From the NCBI RefSeq assembly GCF_002531725.1, contig NZ_NWSQ01000031.1, forward strand, positions 23,009-87,008: DNA of 64,000 nucleotides, given 5' to 3'. Of this stretch, positions 34,361 to 43,426 are shown piece after piece. A program made the position numbers and the translations under genes. The DNA is from Rhizobium sp. L43. GTDB taxonomy: Bacteria; Pseudomonadota; Alphaproteobacteria; Rhizobiales; Rhizobiaceae. How positions within the stretch are numbered: position 1 is the first letter of the stretch; every line of letters begins with the position of its first letter. Below the pieces are notes generated by a model. It was not told where the DNA came from. It did no database searches and was given only the letters and a program-made list of their open reading frames with translations.

Positions 34361-35320
34361 TTGAAACCTGACGACAGTTCGCTCACCCCGGGCGAGTATG
34401 CAGCAATACATCGCGCGGCGACCGATCTGTTGAACAAGGCAAGCGCATGGGACCGGCTACCTACGCCGGTCCCCGATCTGCTAGATGCCGCAAAACTTCG
34501 CGTCGCGCCGATGAGCGCCTTCGATCCGCGTTCGCTCATGCGGCACGCTCGCGAATTCGGAGAGCGGGCGGCAAGCCTCATCAAATCGGCAATCGAGAAG
34601 GTGAGGGGCATCTTCGACGTTCAGGAAGATCTGATCCATGTCGATGACACGGTTGCCGAATCCAAGCAGAATTTTCTCAAGCTTCACGAAGCGGGTCACA
34701 AGCACATCCCACATCAATCTAAGCTTTTTCGCTGGATCCAAGACTGTGATAAGTCGCTGTCGCCCGATATCTCCGACCAGTTTGAGCGCGAGGCGAACAT
34801 CTTCGCTTCGGTCGTCTTGTTTCAAGACGGGCGCTTCGCTGAAATGGCGGCCGACAGTGCATTCAGTATAAAAGTTCCGCTTGCATTGAGCAAAAAGTTT
34901 GGTGCGTCCGCTTATGCCTCCATGAGGGAATATGTCCGGCGGAATGAGCGCGCGTGCGCTGTGATTGTTCTCAATCCTTTGGAGATATGCCCTGTTCTCG
35001 GTATGCGTTCCGAGCTCCGTCGTGTAGAATTCTCGCCGCTTTTCCAGAAGCGGTTCGGTGAGTTGAAACTGCCTGAACATGTTGATCGATTGAGCCCGCT
35101 CGCGGATTTCGTGCCACTTGCAGGCCGACGCATGTCGCGTCCTGGAACTCTGCGACTTGAAGACAAGAACGGGGATGTCGTCGAATTCGTCGCTGAGGGA
35201 TTTGCAACACCTTTCAACAGCTTCATCCTCATCCATGCCACAGCAGAACTGAAGAAATCAATCGTCGTGCCTTTTCCGTCGAGTCGGATCGTGCGAATTG
35301 TTACGCAACAAAAATTCTGA
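34361..35320 (+). CDS. ImmA/IrrE-family metalloprotease
   Basis: 319 aa from a TTG 4 bp after the XRE stop. The zinc motif is FLKLHEAGHKHIPH (HExxH), with a third-ligand region QFEREANIFAS. The C-terminal 150 residues form an extra domain. IrrE/ImmA proteins inactivate XRE repressors on a signal such as DNA damage; the adjacent XRE gene is the obvious substrate. This would make the pair a derepression switch for the neighbouring Ubl operon, an inference from position and operators. Confidence 0.85.
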   Translation: MKPDDSSLTPGEYAAIHRAATDLLNKASAWDRLPTPVPDLLDAAKLRVAPMSAFDPRSLMRHAREFGERAASLIKSAIEKVRGIFDVQEDLIHVDDTVAESKQNFLKLHEAGHKHIPHQSKLFRWIQDCDKSLSPDISDQFEREANIFASVVLFQDGRFAEMAADSAFSIKVPLALSKKFGASAYASMREYVRRNERACAVIVLNPLEICPVLGMRSELRRVEFSPLFQKRFGELKLPEHVDRLSPLADFVPLAGRRMSRPGTLRLEDKNGDVVEFVAEGFATPFNSFILIHATAELKKSIVVPFPSSRIVRIVTQQKF

Positions 35321-35458
35321 ACGCTACGAGGGCGTCTGCGGACTCCGTCGTACTGGCCAGAGTTTCTCTCCCGACGGGCAGAGCTCGGCTTCTTAAAGGC
35401 GGCTATCCACCGCTCAAGACGGGATGTTTTGAAGCACCCAGAAAGAGTAACAGGTTGT

Positions 35459-36322
35459 ATGGCTATGCACTACAGAGTCCCAGAATGGCCGGAAATACGT
35501 GCAAAGGGAGAGTCGCTCGTCGCCGAACATCCCGATGATCACTTTATGACGACCGTGCTCGAGGGCGCCTTTCTCGTCGGCGAGAGCGAAAATCCAATTC
35601 GGGGCAACTTGTGTGCAGCAGCCATGCGTGAACTCACAGGTCACGTGCTTCATTCAATGGCCCCTGATAGTCGCGTGACAGCCTGTCGCTGGTACGAGCT
35701 CGTCAAAGATACCAAAGGCCCGACGCGGATGCAGCGGGTCACCTACATAGTGCAAGGCGCTTTGCCGAACGACTTCGTGGAAAAGGTTCTGAAACTTGAC
35801 CTTAGCAAGATCGCGCGTCCGCTGCTGAAGACAATCGAACGGCTCAATCGTTCAACACATGTGCGGGAAGAAACCATCCTCGATGACGATGAGGAGATTC
35901 GTGTACTGGTGGATGACGCGCTCGACGGCTTGTTGGATATCTATGACGCTGCCCGAACTTGCCGAGAAGAGGTGCATCGCTCGTTGAGGACTGAAGTTTT
36001 CGACACGGTTCTCGACAAATTGCTATCTGAGACCTTGCAAGAGCTTGATGAGCTATCCACGCATACCTCGGTGGAAGGACATGAGATCGACGAATACACA
36101 ATTACGTTCGTCGATGACGAATTCATCGAACTGGCTGTCGCTGGTACCGTTTATGTCGAGCTTCAATATGGCTCCAGATCGGATATCCGAAATGACATGG
36201 GAGCCGTTCTGTCCGACTCCTATCCTTACACCGCAAGCATGAAAGCGCGAGTAATAGAGCCACAGCGTATATTAGGAGACAGCGTCGTCGTCGCTGTCGA
36301 CAACAGCGCTTTCTACGAGTGA
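35459..36322 (+). CDS. Probable pPIWI-associating nuclease-family protein
   Basis: About 287 aa from the ATG at 35459 (start uncertain; a TTG at 35429 is also in frame). Segments CAAAMRELTGHVLHSMAPDSRV, WYELVKDTKGPTRMQRVTYIVQGALPNDFVEKVL and IERLNRSTHVREETI match my recollection of the predicted nuclease group that accompanies pPIWI-RE proteins. The C-terminal half (DEYTITFVDDEFIELAVAGTVYVELQYGS) looks like a beta-rich domain. No pPIWI-RE or helicase partner is present here. It lies between ImmA and the TIR gene in the island. Confidence 0.6.
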   Translation: MAMHYRVPEWPEIRAKGESLVAEHPDDHFMTTVLEGAFLVGESENPIRGNLCAAAMRELTGHVLHSMAPDSRVTACRWYELVKDTKGPTRMQRVTYIVQGALPNDFVEKVLKLDLSKIARPLLKTIERLNRSTHVREETILDDDEEIRVLVDDALDGLLDIYDAARTCREEVHRSLRTEVFDTVLDKLLSETLQELDELSTHTSVEGHEIDEYTITFVDDEFIELAVAGTVYVELQYGSRSDIRNDMGAVLSDSYPYTASMKARVIEPQRILGDSVVVAVDNSAFYE

Positions 36323-36331
36323 TATCTCAGC

Positions 36332-37222
36332 TTACGATCTGGAAACTTTTTCCCAGTTAATTTCGAAGCCCGCATCGGCTAACTCCCGTGCTACCGCCGC
36401 CCGCCAACCGTCTTCCATAGGTTGATAAACGATGCCAGCGAAATCCGATGGTAGCTCAACGTCACCACGTGTCAGGGCGCAGACGTTTGACCGCCCGAGA
36501 CGGCCGATGAAATAGCCCAATTCGAGCATGACGTTTTGACGAGCTCGGAATTTGAAGGTTCCATTCACCTTTCGACCTTCATCATCAGGTGTTAACAGTA
36601 CGACAGCGAAACCTACGTCACCATGCGCTTCTATTTTTTCCATGACTGTGCGCCCGCGATTAGCCTGCTCGTGAAGGATGATGACTTCGAATTCCAATTT
36701 TTCTAGAAATCGAGCTACGGTCTCCCGCGCCCCTTCGTCATGCCCATGAACAACGAATATCTTACGTTTCAAGGGACTGCTTTGAGGAGATATCGTCGGG
36801 GCGGCGGTCGCGGTGGAAGTACGTGGATCGCTAGTCGAGACCACCACGACCCCAGACTCTGATACGTCGTTCATCGAGCCTGCGTTCGCAGACGCAGTTT
36901 TAAAAGCGGATCGTTCTTTCTCGCTTAAGTTAGTCATCCAACCATTGCGGTAGATCTCGCCGGCTTTAGCCACAATCTCGGACTGAAGATAATTGCCGTC
37001 GGGAGTGCGCAGCTCCGGATTTTTGAGAGCATAAGTCGCAAGCGATGTCGCCCTAGCCATCAAACCATTTCCCGTTCCAGCGTCGGTATCTTGCAGATCC
37101 CATTCCAATCGAAGCGCTTCGAAGCCGGAGTGTCCGACGAACTTCAACATATTCGCGGATGCGATAAGTAAACCTCTCGATGGGAAGGGCGGCATCTTAC
37201 GGATCCGAGTGACGTCGTTCAT
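36332..37222 (-). CDS. TIR-domain effector-like protein (PF10137 type)
   Basis: 296 aa from the ATG at 37222 (GGAG 8 bases upstream). Residues 1-110 are a helical N-terminal domain, then a Ser/Thr/Pro linker. Residues about 153-290 are a TIR-like domain: KRKIFVVHGHDEGARETV, HEQANRGRTVMEKIE with putative catalytic E195, FAVVLLTPDDEG, RARQNVMLELGYFIGRLGR and DFAGIVYQPM. This group occurs as NAD-degrading effectors in CBASS and other defence systems. No cyclase or other sensor gene is adjacent, so it may act alone or with the neighbouring nuclease-like gene (convergent, 9-bp gap). Confidence 0.85.
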   Translation of the reverse strand: MNDVTRIRKMPPFPSRGLLIASANMLKFVGHSGFEALRLEWDLQDTDAGTGNGLMARATSLATYALKNPELRTPDGNYLQSEIVAKAGEIYRNGWMTNLSEKERSAFKTASANAGSMNDVSESGVVVVSTSDPRTSTATAAPTISPQSSPLKRKIFVVHGHDEGARETVARFLEKLEFEVIILHEQANRGRTVMEKIEAHGDVGFAVVLLTPDDEGRKVNGTFKFRARQNVMLELGYFIGRLGRSNVCALTRGDVELPSDFAGIVYQPMEDGWRAAVARELADAGFEINWEKVSRS

Positions 37223-37697
37223 TCTGCTTCTCCAACCTTGATGACGGACATTACCACATCGAGTCATCTGTTGCTGTCAATGGCGCCATTCCGGAGAGCA
37301 AGTAGTTGCTTGGACTGGAAAATTTAGTGCCAACAAGAGCTAGTCAATCACGGGGTCGGCGGTTCGACTTCTTTCAAGGCGTTAAATCTCCGACCCCCAG
37401 TTTAAGAGCGTATCCAGGTGACTGGTGTCTGTCATGGCAACCGCCGTTGCCACAGACGACGCACTACTAAGGCAGGTATGGTTCAGGTGATGGCACGGAA
37501 TTAAGCGCCCGCGTGGCGGGTTGTAAACATTTAACGAAGGCGCGACTGCGGCAAGTTGCGTGGTTTGCCTGACGGTTCTTGAGCGAATTCGCAGCGTTAT
37601 TGCTGACGACATAAGGCACCTCCACTCGCGATCGAATCCAGCTTCGAGCCGGAATTACGTCCGGATTTTGATCGGAACACCGTCCAGTTGTTTCCCG
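37223..37697. other. Non-coding or decayed interval after the defence island
   Basis: About 470 bp without a convincing gene. A T-arm-like string GGTCGGCGGTTCGACT near 37353 resembles part of a tRNA but lacks the rest, so it is at most an attachment-site remnant. The right part leads into an SDR gene fragment. Confidence 0.4.
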
Positions 37698-37844
37698 GAA
37701 TCCGAAATGCCTGCTGGCCAGAGCGCGCTTGGCTTGGTCGGCGAGCCGGAGGAATTCGGCGGCGTGACTACCAACCTGCTGTCCGAGGAAAGCCACCGGA
37801 TCAACGCCCAGACCATCGCGGCCGCAGGCGGTTACATCATCTGA
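37698..37844 (+). pseudogene. C-terminal remnant of a short-chain dehydrogenase
   Basis: The frame ending at 37844 reads LGLVGEPEEFGGVTTNLLSEESHRINAQTIAAAGGYII, which matches the C-terminal end of SDR enzymes (GxPxEF...LLSxxSxxxxGQTIxxDGGY). No Rossmann motif or catalytic Tyr-x3-Lys is present upstream. A short frame MLDHVVIWSLGADLF follows at 37861 after AGGAGAG and looks like the start of a Dabb-type gene cut off after 15 codons. The two point to a decayed operon. Confidence 0.55.
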
Positions 37845-37930
37845 CCCACAGGAGAGCGGCATGCTCGATCACGTCGTCATTTGGTCTCTGGGCGCTGATC
37901 TCTTTTGAACAGGTGGATCCCACTCAGCAC

Positions 37931-38839
37931 CTAACGAAAGTCAGCTGGCAAGGGAATGAACTCGTCATCGTTCGGCACGCCCGGGAAACGACGTTCGCGC
38001 CACAGGTCAGCAGCATGCCGAATTCGTTCCTGATCGGTCGCCACAAAATTCCAACGTATGAAACGTTTTTCCGGGAGAGGCTCTCCACCAAAAGCCAGGA
38101 ACTTTGTTGGTTCGGTGGCTCTTACCACGATCTCGGCACCTGGTTTGAAAACAATCAACCGGTCTCTTCCGAATGAGCCGTCCTGTCCCACGACCTCAAT
38201 TGCGCCTGAGACGACGAAGATCGCCCGCTCGATATGCTCTCCGTCGATGCGGTATCTTGTACCAGCATCAAGCAGCATTTCCGCAGCAAAAAGGTCTGAG
38301 TAGATCGTTGCAGGTGAGCGGTGACCGTGCAATGACCCCGCAAGCAATTTCATCCTCACCCCGTCACCTTGATCGACGGGAAGTGACCCGACCTTAAGAT
38401 GCTGGAAAAGCGGTGGCGTTTCCTCAACCTTCTTCGGCAGCGCGATCCAGCTCTGAAGACCCTCTATGCCTTTGCCTGCCTTTCGCTCCATTTCCGGGCT
38501 CCGCTCGGAATGTACGATGCCTGCGCCCGCCACCATGATGTTGACTTCACCCGGACAAATAGTTTGGACATATTGCTCGCTGTCCCGGTGAACCAACTCA
38601 CCCTCCAGCAAATAGGTTAGCGTAGAAAGCCCGATATGGGGATGAGGCCGAGTATCAACCCCCTCGCCATCGTTGAAACGTACCGGTCCAAAGCTGTCGA
38701 GGAAGATGAAGGGGCCAACCATCTGGCGCATCGGCGATGGCAGTGCGCGTCGGACGGTGAAATCACCGAGATCACGGCTGGATGGAATTATGATTTGTTC
38801 GATATCGGCTGTTGATAGGAATGACATGGCATTGTCCAT
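37931..38839 (-). CDS. Pirin-family cupin protein
   Basis: 302 aa. The pirin motif is clear: RPHPHIGLSTLTYLLEGELVHRDS with metal-ligand His residues, then QTICPGEVNIMVAGAGIVHSE (final His/Glu). The C-terminal second cupin half has SPATIYSDLFAAEMLLDAG and PTKFLAFGGEPLPEKRFI. Bacterial pirins are quercetinase-like or redox-linked proteins; the substrate here is unknown. Divergent from the LysR gene, which likely regulates it. Confidence 0.92.
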   Translation of the reverse strand: MDNAMSFLSTADIEQIIIPSSRDLGDFTVRRALPSPMRQMVGPFIFLDSFGPVRFNDGEGVDTRPHPHIGLSTLTYLLEGELVHRDSEQYVQTICPGEVNIMVAGAGIVHSERSPEMERKAGKGIEGLQSWIALPKKVEETPPLFQHLKVGSLPVDQGDGVRMKLLAGSLHGHRSPATIYSDLFAAEMLLDAGTRYRIDGEHIERAIFVVSGAIEVVGQDGSFGRDRLIVFKPGAEIVVRATEPTKFLAFGGEPLPEKRFIRWNFVATDQERIRHAADLWRERRFPGVPNDDEFIPLPADFR

Positions 38840-38921
38840 TCTGGTGTTGACACAAAAATATCGTCGAGCGATTTTTCGTGAAACTCGTATAATCTCGTCG
38901 AAAACAGTCGAGGAAATCGAA

Positions 38922-39818
38922 ATGTCAGACCTTGGTCAACCTACGCTAGACCAGCTCCGTGTGTTCTTGAGCGTCGTTGAAACCGGTAGTTTCGCGGCAG
39001 CGGCGCGCAAGCTCAACAGAGCCACCTCCGTTATCAGTTACACGATTGCGAACCTCGAATCTCAGTTGGGCGTCACCCTGTTTGACCGACAGACGACCAA
39101 AAAGCCTTCGTTGACAGTTGAGGGGAAAACCGTCCTTGCAGAGGCGCGAACAGTGGCCAACGGGATCGACAACCTCAGAGCAAAGGTCCGGAGCATGCTT
39201 GCCGGGGTAGAGCCTGAGGTCCACTTAGTCCTCGACGTCATGCTCCCGGCGTCCAGGGTTACCGACGCCCTAAAGGCATTCCGTGAATCGTTCCCAAGCG
39301 TGGCGTTGCGGTTGAACGTTGAGGCCCTGGGCGCGGTCACTCAATTGGTCTTGGACGGCACTGCGATGATTGGGGTCAGCGGCCCATTGGACGCTAACGT
39401 TTCTGGAATCGAGCGGATCGGCATTGGCTCTGTCGAACTCATTCCTGTAGCGTCACCAAGCCACCCATTGTCTATCGGGTCGCATGCTCCTGGAGCAGCT
39501 CGTGACCATACCCAACTGGTCCTGACAGATCGATCTATCCTCACTGCAGGGCAGGATTTCGCGGTTGTCGCTACTCATACCTGGCGTCTCGCTGACCTGG
39601 GAGCAAAGCACATGCTCATAAAGGAAGGTATTGGTTGGGGAAACATGCCCGAACCAATGGTGCGGGATGACCTGGACTCCGGGCGTTTGGTGCGGCTAAC
39701 TCTACCGGACTGCGAGGGAGGCATTTACAAGTTCCAGGCGATCTATCGTACCGACACGCCTCCTGGCCCCGCCACTTCGTTTTTGATTGAGCATTTCAGG
39801 GCACAGACCAAGGATTAG
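38922..39818 (+). CDS. LysR-family transcriptional regulator
   Basis: 298 aa from the ATG at 38922 (GAGGAAA upstream). The N-terminal HTH is TLDQLRVFLSVVETGSFAAAARKLNRATSVISYTIANLESQLG; the substrate-binding domain fills the rest. The 82-bp divergent interval with the pirin gene is the standard layout for a LysR regulator and its target. Effector unknown. An IS21 element begins 78 bp downstream. Confidence 0.93.
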   Translation: MSDLGQPTLDQLRVFLSVVETGSFAAAARKLNRATSVISYTIANLESQLGVTLFDRQTTKKPSLTVEGKTVLAEARTVANGIDNLRAKVRSMLAGVEPEVHLVLDVMLPASRVTDALKAFRESFPSVALRLNVEALGAVTQLVLDGTAMIGVSGPLDANVSGIERIGIGSVELIPVASPSHPLSIGSHAPGAARDHTQLVLTDRSILTAGQDFAVVATHTWRLADLGAKHMLIKEGIGWGNMPEPMVRDDLDSGRLVRLTLPDCEGGIYKFQAIYRTDTPPGPATSFLIEHFRAQTKD

Positions 39819-39951
39819 CCCTTGGCCGTCGAGGCCGAGGACCGACGTTGATCTCCGTATGGAAACAGGTTGGGCTTCAAGAAGCTGATCCTTAGATGTT
39901 GATTTCCGCGAAGAACTGACCCGGGATTTCCACTGAGAAGTGACCCGCCTA

Positions 39952-40764
39952 TCAGATATCTTTCGGGTCGATGGTCGTGGTCAAGGCCTTGCTTTTCTCC
40001 TTCGTTGGTTTGGGTTCGTGGGCAGAGCTGTTCTTGAAGCGGAAGCTGTCGTTTCCGGATTCAAGGATGTGGCAATGGTGGGTCAGCCGATCGAGCAGTG
40101 CCGTCGTCATCTTGGCATCGCCGAAGACACTGGCCCATTCGCTGAAGCTGAGGTTGGTGGTGATGACGACGCTCGTGTGCTCATAGAGTTTGCTGAGCAG
40201 ATGGAAGAGCAGTGCACCGCCTGAGGCGCTGAACGGCAGGTAGCCCAGTTCGTCGAGGATGACGAGATCGGCGTGGGCCAGCCGGTTGGCGATCTGTCCC
40301 GGCCGTCCCTGCGCCTTCTCTTGCTCGAGCAGATTGACCAGCTCGACGGTGGAGAAGAAGCGAACGCGCTTTCGATGGTGCTCGATGGCCTGCACGCCGA
40401 TCGCGGTCGCAATGTGAGTCTTGCCGGTGCCGGGTCCGCCGATCAGGACGATGTTGTTGGCATCATCGATGAAGTCGCAGCGGTGCAGCTGTCGCACGAG
40501 AGCCTCGTTGATCTCGCTGCTCGTGAAGTCGAAGCCGTTGAGGTCTCGATAGGCGGGAAAGCGTGCGGTCTTGAGCTGGTAGGCTGTCGACCGGACCTCT
40601 CGTTCTGTCGTCTCGGCTTTGAGAAGTTGCGACAGGACCGGAATGGCGGCCTCGAACGCGGGTGATCCCTGTTCCGTCAGTTCTCCCACTGCCTGAGCCA
40701 TGCCATGCATCTTCAACTGCCTGAGCATGATGACGATCGCGCCGCTTGCTGGGTTATGACGCAT
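39952..40764 (-). CDS. istB: IstB helper ATPase of IS21 element
   Basis: 270 aa, DnaC-like AAA ATPase that directs IstA to target DNA. Walker A is GGPGTGKTH, followed by Walker B LVILDELGYLPFS and sensor I SVVITTNLSFSEW. Starts inside the end of istA. The C-terminal tail is Lys/Thr-rich. Full length for the family. Confidence 0.95.
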   Translation of the reverse strand: MRHNPASGAIVIMLRQLKMHGMAQAVGELTEQGSPAFEAAIPVLSQLLKAETTEREVRSTAYQLKTARFPAYRDLNGFDFTSSEINEALVRQLHRCDFIDDANNIVLIGGPGTGKTHIATAIGVQAIEHHRKRVRFFSTVELVNLLEQEKAQGRPGQIANRLAHADLVILDELGYLPFSASGGALLFHLLSKLYEHTSVVITTNLSFSEWASVFGDAKMTTALLDRLTHHCHILESGNDSFRFKNSSAHEPKPTKEKSKALTTTIDPKDI

Positions 40765-42280
40765 GGCGCACCTCCGTCTTCCTCAGGGCGTCGTAGCGTT
40801 CGACGTTGGCCTTAGGCTCGTTGATGAGCGTCAGGGCCTGGGGTGCACTGATCGTCGGTGGCGTGAAGGACTTGCCGTCCACAATACGATGAAGCAGGTT
40901 GAGGATGTGGGTCTTGGTGAGCACCTTGGCTTCCAGGGCCATCTCGACGGCCGACAGCACCGCCTGCTCGTCATGCTGGAGCACCAGTGCCAGGATGTCG
41001 ACCATCTCGCGATCCCCACCAGGCTTCTTGAGCAGGTGCTGCTGCAGGGTTCGGAAGGCGTCGGGAAGCTCGGTGAACGGTGCGCCGTTGCGCAGGGCAC
41101 CGGGCTTGCGTTGCACGACCGCCAGATAATGCCGCCAGTCGTAGACCGTCTGGCCAGGTCGATCATGGGAACGATCGATGATGCGACCATGCTCGCAGAC
41201 GATTGAACCTTCCGCGGCGATGACGATACGGTCCGGGTAGACCCTGAGGCTCACAGGCCGGTTGGCGAAGGATGCCGGAACGCTGTAGCGATTGCGCTCG
41301 AGATGAACGAGGCAGGTCGGTGTGACCCGCTTGGTATATTCGACGAAGCCGTCGAATGGACGGGATACAGGCATAAGCGCCTGTGCTTCCTCCGCCCAGA
41401 TAGCGGCAATGGTGCCACGCATCTGGCCATGTGCCGTCTCAGCCCAGAGCTCCCTGCAGCGGCTCTCCAGCCAATCGTTCAAGGCTTCCAACGTCGGAAA
41501 GCGAGGCACGGGCTGCCAGAGCCGGTGACGGGCGTCCTGAACGTTCTTCTCGACCTGTCCTTTCTCCCAGCCGGAAGCCGGATTGCAGAACTCGGGTTCG
41601 AAGAGATAGTGGCTGGCCATAGCCATGAAGCGGACATTGACGTCACGCTCCTTGCCGCGGCCGACCTTGTCGATAGCGGTCTTCATGTTGTCGTAGATGC
41701 CGCGCCGAGGGATGCCGCCGAACACACGAAAGGCATGATTGTGGGCGTCAAACAGCATCTCGTGTGTCTGCAGCAGATAGGCCCGAACGATGAAGGCCCG
41801 GGAGTAGCTCAGCTTGGTATGGGCCACCTGCAGCTTGGTGCGCTCATTGCCGATGATCGCCCAGTCCTCTGACCAGTCGAACTGGAATGCCTCACCAGGC
41901 TCGAATACCAGCGGCACAAACGTCCCGCGGCCGGACGTCTGCAGCTCGCGCTGTCGATCGGCACGCCATTCCCGTGCAAAGGCCGCGACCCTGTTGTAGG
42001 AGCCGTCATAGCCAAGGCTCATCAGATCGGCGTGCATCTGCTTCAGCGTCCGCTTCTGCTTGCGAGACTTGTTGGCCTCCACCTTCAGCCAGGCCGACAG
42101 CCGATCCGCAAAGGGATCGAGCTTGCTTGGGCGATCGGGCACTTTGAACTTGGGTTCAACGCCGCCCAGGCGAAGGTATTTGCGGACGGTATTCCGAGAC
42201 AGGCCAGTCACCCGACTGATGTCTCGGATCGATCGCTCCTCACGAAAATGCCAGCGTCGGATTACGCTCAATAACGCCAT
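40754..42280 (-). CDS. istA: IstA transposase of IS21 element
   Basis: 508 aa from the ATG at 42280. The N-terminal HTH is RSIRDISRVTGLSRNTVRKYLRLGG. The rve/DDE core has D in FQFDWSEDWAIIG, D in RGIYDNMKTA and E in KGQVEKNVQDARHRLW, so the DDE triad is present. C-terminal IstA domain follows (HLERNRYSVPASF). Complete and apparently functional. Confidence 0.95.
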   Translation of the reverse strand: MALLSVIRRWHFREERSIRDISRVTGLSRNTVRKYLRLGGVEPKFKVPDRPSKLDPFADRLSAWLKVEANKSRKQKRTLKQMHADLMSLGYDGSYNRVAAFAREWRADRQRELQTSGRGTFVPLVFEPGEAFQFDWSEDWAIIGNERTKLQVAHTKLSYSRAFIVRAYLLQTHEMLFDAHNHAFRVFGGIPRRGIYDNMKTAIDKVGRGKERDVNVRFMAMASHYLFEPEFCNPASGWEKGQVEKNVQDARHRLWQPVPRFPTLEALNDWLESRCRELWAETAHGQMRGTIAAIWAEEAQALMPVSRPFDGFVEYTKRVTPTCLVHLERNRYSVPASFANRPVSLRVYPDRIVIAAEGSIVCEHGRIIDRSHDRPGQTVYDWRHYLAVVQRKPGALRNGAPFTELPDAFRTLQQHLLKKPGGDREMVDILALVLQHDEQAVLSAVEMALEAKVLTKTHILNLLHRIVDGKSFTPPTISAPQALTLINEPKANVERYDALRKTEVRHAS

Positions 42281-42467
42281 GTAAATCACTCCACAGCCCC
42301 CGCTCAAAACACGCAGGGCAAGGTTGAAACATGGGTCAATTCTCGATGGAAATATCCCGGTCTAAAGGGTCAGTTCTCGGTGGCAATCAACACTCTTAAC
42401 TCCCGCTGCTCCTTCATGCCCTATCGCATTCAATGAATACTGCGCAGAGCAGTGCTGTGAGACATGC

Positions 42468-43351
42468 TTACAACAACGAATTCAGACGCTGGGCGCTAGC
42501 CGCATCTATTATTAATCCGGTTATGAAGCCCGCCTTAAGTATCGCTCGCGTAGCTTTTAACTTGGCTGTGCCAGCCGACAAAAGAATAATGTCGCTGCCC
42601 GAAAGCGCTGATAGATTGATAGCTGGAGTGCGCCTGCAAATCTGAGAGTTAATGTAGTTGCCGTTTTCGTCGAAGAACAGTCCGAGCGTATCGCCGACAG
42701 CGCCGAGCTTGTCGAGGGCGTCAAGATCATCCTTTGACAGGTAACCATAGCGCGATAGGAAGGTACTGGCATCGCATTCGCCGACGCTGATAAAGCATGC
42801 CCTTGCGCGCATCCCCGTGCGGATGATGTCTTGAACCACTCGTTGCTGGATGCAGACCGCGAGGTCTTCTTCGCTGTCTGCGATGAAGCGAGCCGGCAGA
42901 TACTTCGCCTGACCGCCGGTCTTCGACGCGATCTTTTGAACGACGTCAAAGGGATTGGCCGAAGCTGAGCGCGTCAGCGACCCCGTAGTGATACAAACTG
43001 CAAATCGGGGGCGTTGACCGGCAGGAATGCATCGGCCATGGCGCCGATGGTTCTGCCCCAGGCAAGACCAATTACGTTTTCTTTAGACTGGTCCTGCGTA
43101 AGCATCGACCGGAGAAATTTCACCGCAACCATTCCTACTCCGCGACCGGCAACAGCTTGCTGCTCATCGCGGTTATCGCGGCCCTTTCCATAGTCATCTC
43201 CGGGTGGCGTGACACAACAGAATCTCAGATCGAATTTGGTTCGAATGCGCTCTTCAAGTTCTGACAGTGTCGACAATCGATGATCTATGTCGATCGTCAC
43301 AATACCGCTCGTTCGCGCAGTGCTGCGTCTTCTCAGCGCTCTCACCATCAT
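42468..43351 (-). pseudogene. SorC-family sugar-binding regulator, broken
   Basis: The effector-binding domain is recognisable in two frames. The first part runs SGIVTIDIDHRLSTLSELEER ... NVIGLAWGRTIGAMADAFLP ... FVSL. A one-base loss near 42987 then shifts the frame, and it continues TGSLTRSASANPFDVVQKIAS ... GDTLGLFFDENGNYI ... GFITGLIIDAASAQRL to a stop at 42468. The N-terminal HTH is missing: only about 15 residues precede SGIVTIDI. EryD of erythritol operons belongs to this family, so a polyol regulator is plausible. Divergent from a broken binding-protein gene. Confidence 0.75.
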
Positions 43352-43426
43352 GTCGCCTTCACTCTGTTCACGTTCAGTCAATGCACGCGGCTTGGAGGAG
43401 CAAGCTTGTTTATCTGGGAGGATTTG

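Larger units (their letters stand above)
39897..42392 (-). mobile_element. IS21-family insertion sequence
   Basis: Carries istB and istA, overlapping by 11 bp. The ends are related: left TGTTGATTTCCGCG (39897) and right, read inward, TGTTGATTGCCACCG (from 42392). Each is followed by GAACTGACCC, and a second inner copy (left GAGAAGTGACCC, right GAGAATTGACCC) follows, the multiple-repeat ends typical of IS21. The element begins TG and ends CA. Flanks CTTAGA and CTCTTA show no clear target duplication. Both genes are intact, so it may be active. Confidence 0.88.

Noticed and set aside
37340..37380. tRNA-like string GGTCGGCGGTTCGACT
   Set aside because: Only a T-arm-like piece is visible; the expected complementary stem is absent (TCTTT instead of CCGCC) and no anticodon or acceptor arm can be drawn.
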